Shown piece by piece: positions 22,514-32,515 of a stretch of DNA of 64,000 nucleotides. How positions within the stretch are numbered: the first letter of the stretch is position 1; each line of letters starts with the position of its first letter. Source of the stretch: Plasmopara viticola (lineage: Eukaryota; Oomycota; Peronosporomycetes; Peronosporales; Peronosporaceae). Below the pieces are notes generated by a model. The model ran no database searches. It was given only the letters and a program-made list of their open reading frames with translations, and was not told the DNA's origin. Position numbers and translations under genes: made by a program. Where the stretch lies: assembly GCA_001695595.3 (NCBI GenBank), contig MBPM02000007.1, forward strand, positions 1-64,000, read 5' to 3'.

Positions 22514-22918
22514 CATACTAGTCTTGTGAGATCGATTGCATATAGCTTACCGTCTTTATGATACATACCGTTATAACATTCGCATTATTGACGAAGCGTC
22601 TGGCTGTAATCAATGCCGTTCTACCAATACACTTATCATAATCGCGTAACACTATTTTCAGTGTTTGTACACATTATTCGCGTGTACAAATGTGGACGAA
22701 GCAAAGAATTAATACTGCGTAATCGATAGTATTTAAACTACGGAATTGATAACGGAATTACAGAGTCCATAAAATGAAGGCGATGTCCTGGAAAACTCTC
22801 TCAGCACTTATTAATAATTTTTCTCTATGAATTGTTTATGTAAGCGCTTGGAGAAAAAGCAGTAGTGACATAATCACCTGCTTATTTACATGACATAAGT
22901 AATTGAGTTTTTTATAAG
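22514..22918 (+). promoter_or_regulatory. Upstream region of the membrane-protein gene (duplicated)
   Basis: About 400 bp directly before the ATG is also present upstream of the pseudogene copy. Conserved blocks include CGTGTACAAATGTGGACGAAG, GATAGTATTTAA and AATCACCTGCTTATTTACAT. No defined promoter element was identified. Confidence 0.4.
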
Positions 22919-24070
22919 ATGGCACTCCACCTCAAGCAGCGCAGCATTGTGGACGCGACCCCGCAGTTCGTGCGCCTCCCAACATCGCGCTCCAGCAAGC
23001 GAGCAATGCGCTATTCGCTGCATGAATCGCATATGCGTACCCGACCATTCTACGCAAGGCGCTACGCGGCGGTTGATCGGTCACGTAAAATCAGTTCGCT
23101 GCAACTGCGCGGGTGCTTTTTTCTATGTGTGCTGCTGTACTTCGGTGCTATCTACTTTGCTGATGACATTGCTAGTTTCGGAAAAACTGTGGGCTCAGAG
23201 CAGAGCAATCAGAATTTTTTCGTGCACACATTGAGGCCTCGTGGCAGAGGAGCGATGCGTGTAGGTAGAGTAGATTCTGGAGAAGCGGAGTCAACTTCTG
23301 CACCTCATTTGACTACTACAGCTTTGGAAAATGCAGAGCAAAAAAAACATTACAAGTCGCTGACAGAGTCTGATGATAAATCCGGGATGGATGAAGCTAA
23401 AGCTGCGAGTGCATATTCGAAAGCACCGGTGATGAAGCCGCTTCAACAACCGGAAGCTGAATTAGAGGCAATACAACAAGAAGTTCAACACGTTACGAGT
23501 GATGCTTTAACAGATAGTATGCGTAAAGACGACCAAGATCAAGACGTTCGTACTAACGAAGAGCCTGCCCATGTTGTAGAAAGCGAAATTGCTGAGCGCT
23601 CGAATGCGTTTTCACCAAATCATAGCGAGCCAACTTACAAATATTATGAAGCGTTGAATCAGAAACCAGTGATTTTTGCAGTCACAAGTAAAAACCATGT
23701 CGCAGCAAGCGATCAGCCACACTCAACTTCTGCGGCAAGTCATCCGGATAGATGGGTCAATACGAATACAGTAAATGATGTTACGCCTTTGAATGTAAAG
23801 CAAGAGCAGCAGGATTCTCGACATACGTTAGATAATGGACCGAAGCACCAAGCGCGGAAAGTGGACCGTCTGCAGGATTTCACTTCCCCAACAAGCAACA
23901 AGATGAATGACAACACAAACGCAGAAAACACTCTTGGTAAGGAATCCGACAAATTTGGTCATGCATTTAACACAAACACAGAAAACACTATTGGTGAGGG
24001 ATCCGACGAATTTGGGCATGCATCAAACAGATCGAGTGGTCGCCAACTGCGCACCGAACTAAGCTCTTGA
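22919..24070 (+). CDS. Single-pass membrane protein of unknown function (383 aa)
   Basis: I do not recognise the family. The ATG start is clear. Residues 1-60 are strongly basic with many Arg, residues about 61-80 form one hydrophobic segment (LRGCFFLCVLLYFGAIYFA), and the remaining 300 residues are polar, acidic and low in hydrophobic content. This suggests a type II signal-anchor protein with an exposed, disordered C-terminal region. There is no N-terminal cleavable signal, and RxLR placed after a signal is not present, so it is not a standard effector. Near the C-terminus two 19-residue tandem repeats (NTNxENTxGxxSDxFGHA) are encoded by 57-bp repeats at 23912-24025. It is the only intact non-transposon gene in the first 44 kb. 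Confidence 0.7.
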   Translation: MALHLKQRSIVDATPQFVRLPTSRSSKRAMRYSLHESHMRTRPFYARRYAAVDRSRKISSLQLRGCFFLCVLLYFGAIYFADDIASFGKTVGSEQSNQNFFVHTLRPRGRGAMRVGRVDSGEAESTSAPHLTTTALENAEQKKHYKSLTESDDKSGMDEAKAASAYSKAPVMKPLQQPEAELEAIQQEVQHVTSDALTDSMRKDDQDQDVRTNEEPAHVVESEIAERSNAFSPNHSEPTYKYYEALNQKPVIFAVTSKNHVAASDQPHSTSAASHPDRWVNTNTVNDVTPLNVKQEQQDSRHTLDNGPKHQARKVDRLQDFTSPTSNKMNDNTNAENTLGKESDKFGHAFNTNTENTIGEGSDEFGHASNRSSGRQLRTELSS

Positions 24071-24865
24071 GCACCGCAATTCATTCGAAATAGTGTAATA
24101 GCTGTAGATTTGTCTGGTATCTTTGGAATTTTCTGCGACAACATTCCGTGCCACTTTGTCGTAGTAACTATTATTATTATGAATGATAATTTGAATTCTA
24201 ATCCGTACTAATCTAGTTGCATAATTTAGAGGCTTATTCAAGTATTACAAATCATATGCGAAAAATATCTAATAGTCATTTACATTATGTAAATACTATT
24301 TATCTCCGCTGCTTCAGAATTGCATTCCGGAGGTGAAATAAGGCGTATAAATGTGAGACCCCATACACTCTTTTGTCAACCTGCAATGGTGATGTCAATT
24401 AATCCAACAAGCATAAATGATATCTATCCCACGCTTGGCGTGCCAAAGGTAGCTGGTCAATCAATATCAGGTCAGACAGCATCCCTTCGTTGAGACAACC
24501 GCTTTCTAGTTCGTCAAAATCGTGTAATTTGTCCGTGCACTGGTCGGTATTCGACTTCCGCAGCTGCGTGGTGTGTCCAACATTTAGCACAGTGCATCGG
24601 ACGTTGCACTCCTTTTATCCAGTTCTTGCCCTCGTCCTGCAGGGTTGTCCTGTGCGTTTTTCTGTCGCTATTTCTCCACCCTTTCGCTTCTTCACTTTTC
24701 AAATTTGCACCTTAAGGTCTATCATCTCGCACATATTGTACGTTGGCAGCGTACTTGTCAGTAGTTTCATCCTCGTGCTCCACTCAACCTTGATCTTGCC
24801 TTTTGTAAATATTTCTGTCACATATCATTTGCCTTTCAAACGCATTGTAACCCTTACTGCAATTC
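24071..24865. other. Intergenic, nothing recognised
   Basis: The A/T-rich spacer downstream of the membrane-protein gene leads up to the gypsy LTR at 24866. Small ORFs on both strands have no recognisable domain. Confidence 0.5.
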
Positions 24866-25019
24866 TGTGGACAGATGTGGGCAGATACCAGTATACCAGA
24901 CATGGCCACCTTGGACCGCCAGCCTCGGTCTACGCGAACCGGCTGGTGGCATGAGTCGCAGTGATCCGCCGCTTCCTTATAGTTGCTCTGGAGGAATAGG
25001 CATAAGGAACGGTAATACA
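24866..25019 (+). repeat. 5' LTR of the plus-strand gypsy element
   Basis: Begins TGTGGACAGATG and ends CGGTAATACA, with TG...CA ends. Pairs with 29667-29820. Confidence 0.88.
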
Positions 25020-25078
25020 CTTACAATTTATACTTTAGTTGCGCGCGGTTCGCAGAAGCGTGGACACGCATCGAAGAT

Positions 25079-26290
25079 GTCACGGTTTCGACTAGAGACG
25101 GAAGAAGACGTGGACATGTCTGTCCCGCAGCCAGTATACGAATATATTGCGCCGCCCAAGATGAAGGAATGATACCAAGCCGCATTGGTACAGTGGCGTA
25201 GGGAGCGCTAGCAATATGAGGAGCGTGTGAAGGAACGCTGCATGAGCCATTCGAGAATGTGGTGCTGGGTACCCGCAGCACGATTGATTTAAACATGTTG
25301 AACTTTCTATCCCAATATGAGTTCGGGAAAGACAAGCAAGACATCTCAGATGAGGAGATCATGGAGAAGGTCAAGAAGAGGTGTGAGACGATGAGCGACA
25401 CGTACAAGAGCGCTCCGTCGGTACTGTTCGGCAAGCAACTGAAAATGGATTTGTCAATTGAGGATGTGCCGAGTCGTGTTGTCAAGTATTAATGTTGTTC
25501 GAGAGAATCATTGAGGACAACGGGTTCCAGAAGAACCTAGGTCGGGGGCGGCCAGGTGATACAGACTATTCGGACCGAATGAAGGAGCGAAACAAAATCC
25601 TTGTTGACAACCTCAGGCCACCCATGCTGAAGGAAGAGATCCATGGAATGTTGAAGCAGCTCAGATACAATAGCATCAGGACAAGTGACCAGCTTTTGTA
25701 CCAGTTGATTCTTGATCGTGCCAAACAGTAGCAGCTGTTCTTCAACAGATTTCGAGGACAAGAATTGTCCAGTAGAACCAGTATTACCGGCTCTTAAAGT
25801 CCGTGAAAATATTGTCCAACAGAAGGGGAATAGAGTTACGCAGGTTCAGCGAGAATTTACGACTTCACCGGCAGCACGAGGAGCTGCTCCAAGTGATCGT
25901 GACAGCAGTGCACGCAGACCTGAGGTGGGACATAGCTCTGCACCCCGTCATGGTTGTCTCCATTGCAAAGGTGATCATTGGATTCGTGACTGCCCGGTGG
26001 TCACACCGGAAGAGAGAGATGCAGCTTTAAAAGGCCAGCGAGAGAAGCGTACATGGCATGTGAAGCTTGTTGCTGTGAATGAGAACGCTGTAGTGGAGGC
26101 CGATGAATCCTCAGGGGAGACCCAGAGGTTTCCGCTAAAGCGAGCCCAGGAGGTTTCGGCTGATCACGAATACTCAGCACTGATCAACGGCGTGTTGGAG
26201 GTGTCTATGTGCCCCGACAAAGGGGTTGACTGCAGTGTATCCCCGCGCACCTTGTTAAGAGAGTGCAGGAGCGGTGCAAGGAGGTGGTAA
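25079..26290 (+). pseudogene. Gag remnant with zinc knuckle
   Basis: Consecutive open pieces (MSRFRLETEEDVDM; TIDLNMLNFLSQYEFGKD; LFERIIEDNGFQKNLGRG) give a gag broken by stops. A knuckle CLHCKGDHWIRDC (CX2CX3HX4C) is encoded at about 25953-25994. Protease sequence follows, where the expected D-S/T-G reads DKG (CPDKGVDCSVSPRTLL), so it is probably inactive. Confidence 0.7.
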
Positions 26291-26343
26291 CCAAATCACT
26301 TGACAAGCCTTAATCGATAAGAGCGGCAGGAGGCCACCAGCTG

Positions 26344-27599
26344 GTGTGTATTGATACGGTACAAGTGGACTTGCAAATAAGAACATCCGCAGGACCTGTG
26401 AATGTTGACAAGGTGAAGTGCTTGGTGATTGATGACGACGAGGACCAGCTGTTGTTCGGGAAAGACGTGATGAAGACATTGGGTATTGACATGAAACTGG
26501 CTTTCGAGCAACTGGCCAATACAAGCATCGAGTTGAATCGGGATGATCTGCCAAGCGAGCCTGAGTCTCAGACAAGGCTGAAGTAACTCGCATGTGCGAT
26601 GACGTCTGAAGTCTACTGAAAGAAGAAAACTCAGTGGAGTTTAGAGATTCCCTTATAGCAGTACACCAGCAGTTTAAAAGATTATAGAGAACACGGGTGG
26701 GACCAGATGAACCTGCACTGGTGGAACCGCTACGGGTGACTCTCATTATAGGCGCGAAGCCAGTGTGCTGCAAGCCGCACCGCTTTCCGCCTGCGCAGAT
26801 GGCGTTTTTGGAGGAGCATGTGGGTCAGCTGCTCAAGTACGGGTTTGTAAAAAAAACAACCAGAGTCACTGGGCCTCGAACACGGTACCTGTCCGAAAGC
26901 ATGATAATAAGAACCAGTTCAAAGTCACCAACAACTACATTGAGGTGAACAAGCTTACAATCCCATTGCAGGGACGATGCCGCATTTTCAACGGTGTTAC
27001 AATTTGTGGTGGGAGCAAAATATTTGCAAAATTCGATATACTCAAGGGTTTCTAGCAGATGGAATTGGCCATTGAATCCCAAGAATATTTCTCCTTTATG
27101 ACACATGATGGTGTCTACTCGCTGCGCCGAGCCCCTTCAAGAAGCGACCGATTCCACGTTGCACTTCCAGAATTAGATGCAGACTGTGTACAAGGTACTG
27201 CTATATTAAGGATCTTTAGTTTGGATCGACGACTTAATCGTGTACGGGGCTGCGGAAGAAGCGTTCCTAGCCAATCTGACTGAGTTCTATGAGCTCACGG
27301 CGAAACACCGCCTAAAGCTCAACGCGGCCAAGAGTGTCCTTTTATGCTTTGAAGTGAAGTGGTGTGGACGGATCCTCGATGGGGGAGGCGTCCGTCATGA
27401 CCCTGAGCGCCTTTCGGCACTGACCGCACTGCCGCTACCGAAGACAGCGGCAGATTTGCAGCGTTTCCTCTGTGCCTGCAATTGGATCCGCGAGAGTATT
27501 GTTAATTACGCTCGGGTGACCGAGATACTCCAAGCCAAGTTTAACCAAGCCCTGACCAGCCGCAGCCGCACGCGACGATCGGCAGCCGCAGTGGTCTGA
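26344..27599 (+). pseudogene. Protease end, reverse transcriptase and RNase H start
   Basis: LLFGKDVMKTLGIDMKL marks the protease end. RT blocks are KPHRFPPAQMAFLEEHV, GSKIFAKFDILKGF followed by a stop at 27055, and the catalytic box WIDDLIVYG (about 27224-27250). GGVRHDPERLSALTALPLPK is the typical RT-RNase H connection. At least three frame breaks are visible. Confidence 0.75.
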
Positions 27600-27687
27600 T
27601 ACAGAGCGGTCGGCGTATACCACCAAACTCAATACTATTGCTCTATCGGCAAAACAGTACTTCCCGGAAGAGACAGCTACGGTATGT

Positions 27688-28008
27688 TTGTTTACCGATA
27701 CGTCGAATTACGGCTTGGCAATTATCGTCACTCAAGTGCGCCATTGGAAAGAAGAGTGTGACACGACTGACCAAGATCACGAGCTCTTAATTTGCCAAGG
27801 GGGTTTATTTCGCGGTGCGCAACTCCATTGGTCAGTGGTGGAGAAAGAGGCGTACCCGGCAGTTCGCGCATGCGTCACGCTTGACTACGTTCTGGAAAGA
27901 GAAGGGGGTTCAGAGTGTATTGCGACCACTCGAACCTCGTGCAAATCTTCTGTCCGAAGGAAGATGCGAAAACACACACGAGAGGCAAGCTACTCCGATG
28001 AGCACTAA
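27688..28008 (+). pseudogene. RNase H remnant
   Basis: FTDTSNYGLAIIVTQV and the later LHWSVVEKEAYPAVRAC match the RNase H layout of gypsy pol (D...E). The frame is lost after about 27910. Confidence 0.65.
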
Positions 28009-28118
28009 GCATTTCGAATCTACGGTACTCCATCGAGCACATTGAGGGAGCCAAGAATCTGTGGGCAGACATTACGTCGAGGTGGACCGCACCCAGCGAG
28101 TCAAACAATACGGCAGAA

Positions 28119-29528
28119 GTGCGCGTTCGTGTCGCGCAAGTAGAGGATGTCACAGTGCTATCCCGGTTGCGACCGCTACAGGACGACAACTTCGTTCGGC
28201 CTGATATGCAACCGATCCAACTTGTGCAGACTGCGGAAAATTATCCAGTCAAGAATTTGGATTTTTTGGAAAGCGGTCTCTATATGAGGGGTGGCAAAAT
28301 ATGGATCCCCGTCAGTGCGATAGACCTCGTGATGCGCATACCAATTGCGGCTCACTGTGGTTCTCGCGCACACAGAGGTGCAGACGCGATGTACGCGATC
28401 GTGGATGCAGAGTTTGCTGTGGATGTCTTGCGCGCGCACGCGGACAAGCTTGTCAGTGGATGCTAGCTCTGCAAGCATGTCAAAGGAGGCATGCTCATAC
28501 AGCGACCGTGGAACGTGACCCATCTTGCAACTGAGAGGAATGGGTTGTTGCACATAAATTTCCTATACATGGGGGAGAGTACAGCAAGGCCAAGTATATA
28601 CTGGTGTTTTAAGATGACCTCTCCTACTTATCGTGAACTTGTGAGCTGTGAAAGCGCGAATGGACTGGTGGCAGCGACGGCTGTACTAGATTGGTACAAG
28701 CGATTTGGACTACCGAAGACATGGGTGTCCGACAACGGATCTCACTTCCGAAACATCCTGATGTAAGATCTACGCAGTCGGCTAGATGCTACACAGCGCT
28801 TTCTGAACGGAACGGTCGAGAGAGTCAATCGAGATATTCTCTAGGTTGTAAGAGTACTTTTACTCGAGTATTAGCTTGATACCCGCAACTGGGAGTATTT
28901 GCTTCCAGTCATTCAAGCGAATTTGAACCAAACCCTTGTGAAATTCTTGGCGGGGAAAGCGCCAGTTGAGGTGTTCACTGGATTGGAGCGGGAGCCGGTG
29001 GTTGGAGTCATTGTGATGCAAACTGGGATCCCAACCAGAGTGGCGATACAGGATGTGGAGAAATGTGCATCAGATCTGCATGTGCTACGACAGACCTTGA
29101 TGGCACTGCACCAAGATGTGGTTGCCGAGAAAGAGAGACGCCGACTAATTCAAAGCGCATCAAAGAAGGGCCAGATGTGTACGTTCACTGTAGGAGATTT
29201 TGTGCTATGGTCACGAGCGGACCCGAGAATGCAAGGCGGGAAGCTTATGGTTCAATGGGTTGGACCATTTCGGATTGTCAAAGAACTACCGACTAGTTTC
29301 CTGATCAAGCACCTACTTACCGAGGAATTATTTGATGTCCATGCAATTCGACTGAAACACTATGCCGATGATATGCTACAAGTGACTGAAGAACTCAAGC
29401 ACCATGTGTCTCTCCAAGGTAAAAACTTGGGTGTTCGAGCCGTCAAAGGGGGGCGGTACAATCGATCGGCTAAAGAATGGGAGCTTTTGGTGGGATGGAT
29501 TTGGCTCGAAGGATCAGAAAATTCATAG
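28119..29528 (+). pseudogene. Integrase and chromodomain-like tail
   Basis: AHCGSRAHRGADAMY and the following LC.HVKGG region are the HHCC zinc domain, with a stop at 28464 between its two Cys. SDNGSHFRN (about 28730-28756) is the second Asp of the DDE core. The 28899-29528 piece has GDFVLWSRADPRMQGGKL and WVGPFRIVKE, then a chromodomain-like end (AKEWELLVGWIWLEGSEN). Truncated and shifted copies only. Confidence 0.75.
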
Positions 29529-29666
29529 GAGGCAATGGAAGGCATCGTGGATGCTGCTCCAGAACTGGTGAACACGTTCACGGGAACGCGTGAGGATATG
29601 CGACTAACCCTACACTACAATGGGAAGTTTAGGAGTAAAGACGCGTACCCAAGTCTTGAGGGGAAG

Positions 29667-29820
29667 TGTGGACAGATGCGGGCAGATACCAGTATTCCAG
29701 AGATGGCCGCCTCGGACTGCCAGCCTCGGTCTACGCGAAACGACTGGTGGCATGAGTCGCAGTGACCCGCCGCTTCCTAATAGTCGCTCTGGAGGAATAG
29801 GCATTAAGAACCGTAATACA
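29667..29820 (+). repeat. 3' LTR of the plus-strand gypsy element
   Basis: Matches 24866-25019 end to end with TG...CA limits, directly after the purine tract. Confidence 0.88.
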
Positions 29821-31109
29821 CCACTGCATTTGCATTGACCAGCACAAAAGACTACAAACTCTCCATTGGCTAGCCGCTGACTTGCTTGTCTTCCTTGCCG
29901 CCTTATGCACATAAAAGCAAATGCCCAATTGCATACATCGTGTAATTTACAGTACATTTCCCCATCAATGACTAAAACATTATTGTCGTCAGGCTTGTGT
30001 GAACTTCCTTTTTTGAATCGTACCTTTGCGCTGTCATTCTTGTTGTCACTATCTTGTAATGACCAACTCATCGCGTCCATATTAGCTCTCTTATGCTTTC
30101 TTGGTGCTTAGTGATTGGATTGTAGTCGGCGATACGCAATTACAGTAATATCTTGCACAGAGTGTTTGATAAACTGCACTTAAAAACTCATTCACTTACT
30201 GTATCTTCGACAACATAACGATCACGTAAATTTGTCATCTATCAGCCTTTATACTTCATATATCGGTTGACATTTTGCGTGAAGCCAATTTACACCAACA
30301 TAATCTGTAGCAACTTGTTTCATAGACCACCTGCCTGTCGCAGCCCATATCACACTAATGGCTAATTGTTATTGCTTGTCACTTGCTAACTTTTGATCTT
30401 GCCATCTTTCGATTGCCCTTTTTGTCCCAGCACTTGCATCGTATTTTACTACACTCAGCTTTTTCTTTAGGACCTGGACGTATGCCCATTCCATACGCTT
30501 CATGTTGAGTGTTACCGCCACGGTTAGTCTACGCCATAACCTTCATTTTATCAATATATCAATGGTTACAGTACGCCTCCTTGCCCACCTTATGTCTCGT
30601 CGTCGGCGCTGATGTGCATCGTGCGAAGCAAAGCAAATGCCAGGATTATTTTCAGACTCAGCGCGCATACACTGACTGTGGGCGCACCGAGTCTGGGAGC
30701 TATCCTGTATTGACGAGTGGTTCTTCGCTCATGTTTTTCCTTTATCGTGATCTGATTTACTATGCACGTGACGTGCACTGATGCGTCGCCTCGACGTTTA
30801 ATGATAGCCCACAAAAGTACCACGCAGCGTACCTACTACAAGTCTCCGTTCCAGCAGTTCAATGTACTTACAGTGCCTATATATACCGTGAGTTTACAAA
30901 ACAAGTCAAATATCTTGAATTTCTCACCTCCGTCGAACTCAAAACGTTAAAAGCCATTTATACTAGCCAAAAATCTCTTATATTATTGCACCGCCGGATT
31001 TTCAGTATCCAAAAAAACGCTCTTATAGTCTTACTTTTCTTGTCAACAATGTTTGCCATGTCGCTATTCCCCAGTTTAATTTTGTTGATATCAACCTCTT
31101 GAGCATTAA
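29821..31109. other. Intergenic, nothing recognised
   Basis: Only short ORFs on both strands. No domain, RNA gene or clear repeat was recognised. Confidence 0.5.
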
Positions 31110-32165
31110 TGTAACACAGTGGCGGAGGAGACTCTATGTATACCGCTCGTCAGACGAGGCTTGGGCGGCGAGCGGGTGAGGAGTGTTTGATCCCTAAGCA
31201 AATTAAGCACTGATATTGAATGGAGAGCTCTTACGATTTTTTTTCTTGAAACAGCCTGAACGGTGGCCCTCAACCGTCTATTGCTACCATTTAAGAGGGT
31301 ATCCTTTTTCTTGACTCTATCTGGCTTTTTTAAACACCCAAGGTTATCTTCAGCCAATAAGTTCTCTTAGTACCTAATGATTATGAGGCATCTAGAAATT
31401 TCTTTTGGTCTGAAATTACATAACCGCCTATACATTTGGATAGTACTAACACATATGTATTTCGGAAACATTTAATTGTATCGCGTAAAACCCGTTACCG
31501 ACAAACCTATCCGGTGATGACGGCTACGTCACATGACCTCCCTCACAAATGACTACCTTCTCGATTTCATCAAGCCGATCATACTTTGTATTGTATGTTT
31601 CCCCTGCACTTTCGATATCCATTTACGGCTTCAAGGAGTTCGTTCTCGGAGCCATCGGCCAACATGACCTTATTCAACTGTTGAGGTCCTTGCGATACAG
31701 CTTTGACACTGAAGTGTGGAACACTGGATGCAGCATCAATTTCCTCGATAATCCCGACTGATACGAATCTCGCACCAATATATCTTGGTGCGATTTTCTT
31801 CGACCAAGCAAAACCTTTGTGACAAACATCCAATTCTTGCCGTCCAATAGCACCATATTGCCCACTTGGAAGTCTTTAACACGTCTATTGTTGTCATGAT
31901 ACTTTTCATGCGCTTTTGTGCGTCGCTCATCCGATTCTGTGTGATCTTGAGTAACGTTTCTTGATGTAGTAAAACCTTTTGTGTCTGTTTTTTCAACTTG
32001 TGAATTCTAGATCCGATGCCACATCGTCCGGCATATAAAAATCGTATCCTAGATCTTCTTTGAACTATAACATTCCAATTATAGAGTGTACTAGGGTTTA
32101 GGGTTTAGGGTTTACAGGGTTAATTATAGGCTATCTAAGCGGAATGCAAAAAGTCATCTCAAGCA
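31110..32165 (-). mobile_element. Gypsy fragment: 3' LTR plus end of pol
   Basis: The LTR at 31110-31533 (TGTAACAC...TACGTCACA) belongs to the same family as the LTRs at 15624 and 21299. A purine tract GAGGGAGG follows on the minus strand. The minus strand then encodes KGFAWSKKIAPRYIG, the integrase end, matching 16180-16530. Pol similarity continues to about 32163, interrupted by telomere repeats at 32092-32122. The rest of the element is missing. Confidence 0.78.
32092..32122. repeat. Short interstitial TTTAGGG repeats inside gypsy pol
   Basis: TAGGGTTTAGGGTTTAGGG followed by a degenerate unit interrupts the pol sequence. Flanking sequence aligns on both sides to the related element at 16680-16770, where only about 10 bp occupies this place. 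The G-rich strand reads left to right, opposite to the telomere tract. Confidence 0.82.
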
Positions 32166-32515
32166 AGTTTCGTATGCATTAGTACTATTCAAGTGAATTA
32201 GTTTTATACTAGAAAAAAATTTCGGATGCCTCATAATCATTGGGTCCCAAGAGACCTTATTGGCTGAAATACCCTTGGGTATTTAAGAAGCCAGATGGAG
32301 TCAAGAAAAATGATAGCCAAAAAAATGGAAGCAGTAGATGGTGGAGGGCCACCAATTAGGCTGTTTTAAGAAAATAAGTCGTAAGAGCCCTCGATTTAAT
32401 ATCAATGCCCAATTTGTCTGGGCATCAAACACTCCTTCACCGACTTCGCCTCGGTCTCCGCCAAAGCCTCGTCCGGCGCCCGGCAGTAAATACGCTTCCT
32501 CCGCGAATGTGTTAC
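32166..32515 (+). mobile_element. Inverted partial LTR of the same gypsy family
   Basis: Reverse complement of the 31110-31533 LTR, from its TAGTACTAA...ATG region through CCAGATGGAGTCAAG to the TGTGTTAC end. It abuts the pol fragment tail-to-tail with no intervening unique sequence, which points to a rearrangement. Confidence 0.72.

Larger units (their letters stand above)
24866..29820 (+). mobile_element. Degenerate Ty3/gypsy element with 154-bp LTRs
   Basis: Direct repeats TGTGGACAGA...GTAATACA at 24866-25019 and 29667-29820 differ at about 14 of 154 positions by eye. A purine tract GAGGGGAAG immediately precedes the right LTR. In order on the plus strand are gag, knuckle, protease, RT, RNase H, integrase and a chromodomain-like tail, each interrupted by stops or shifts. 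No target duplication was found in the flanking 5 bp (AATTC and CCACT). Integrase before RT (Ty1/copia order) is excluded by the layout. Confidence 0.88.

Noticed and set aside
23158..23190. CTGATGA followed by GAAA, possible hammerhead in the membrane-protein gene
   Set aside because: No stem II or stem I pairing could be drawn; chance match in coding sequence.
22919..24070. RxLR-type secreted effector
   Set aside because: RQLR occurs only at the extreme C-terminus and the hydrophobic segment is at residues 61-80, not an N-terminal signal peptide.
29610..30080. Minus-strand ORF of 156 codons across the gypsy right LTR
   Set aside because: More than half lies over LTR and element sequence; no domain was recognised, so it is likely a chance ORF.
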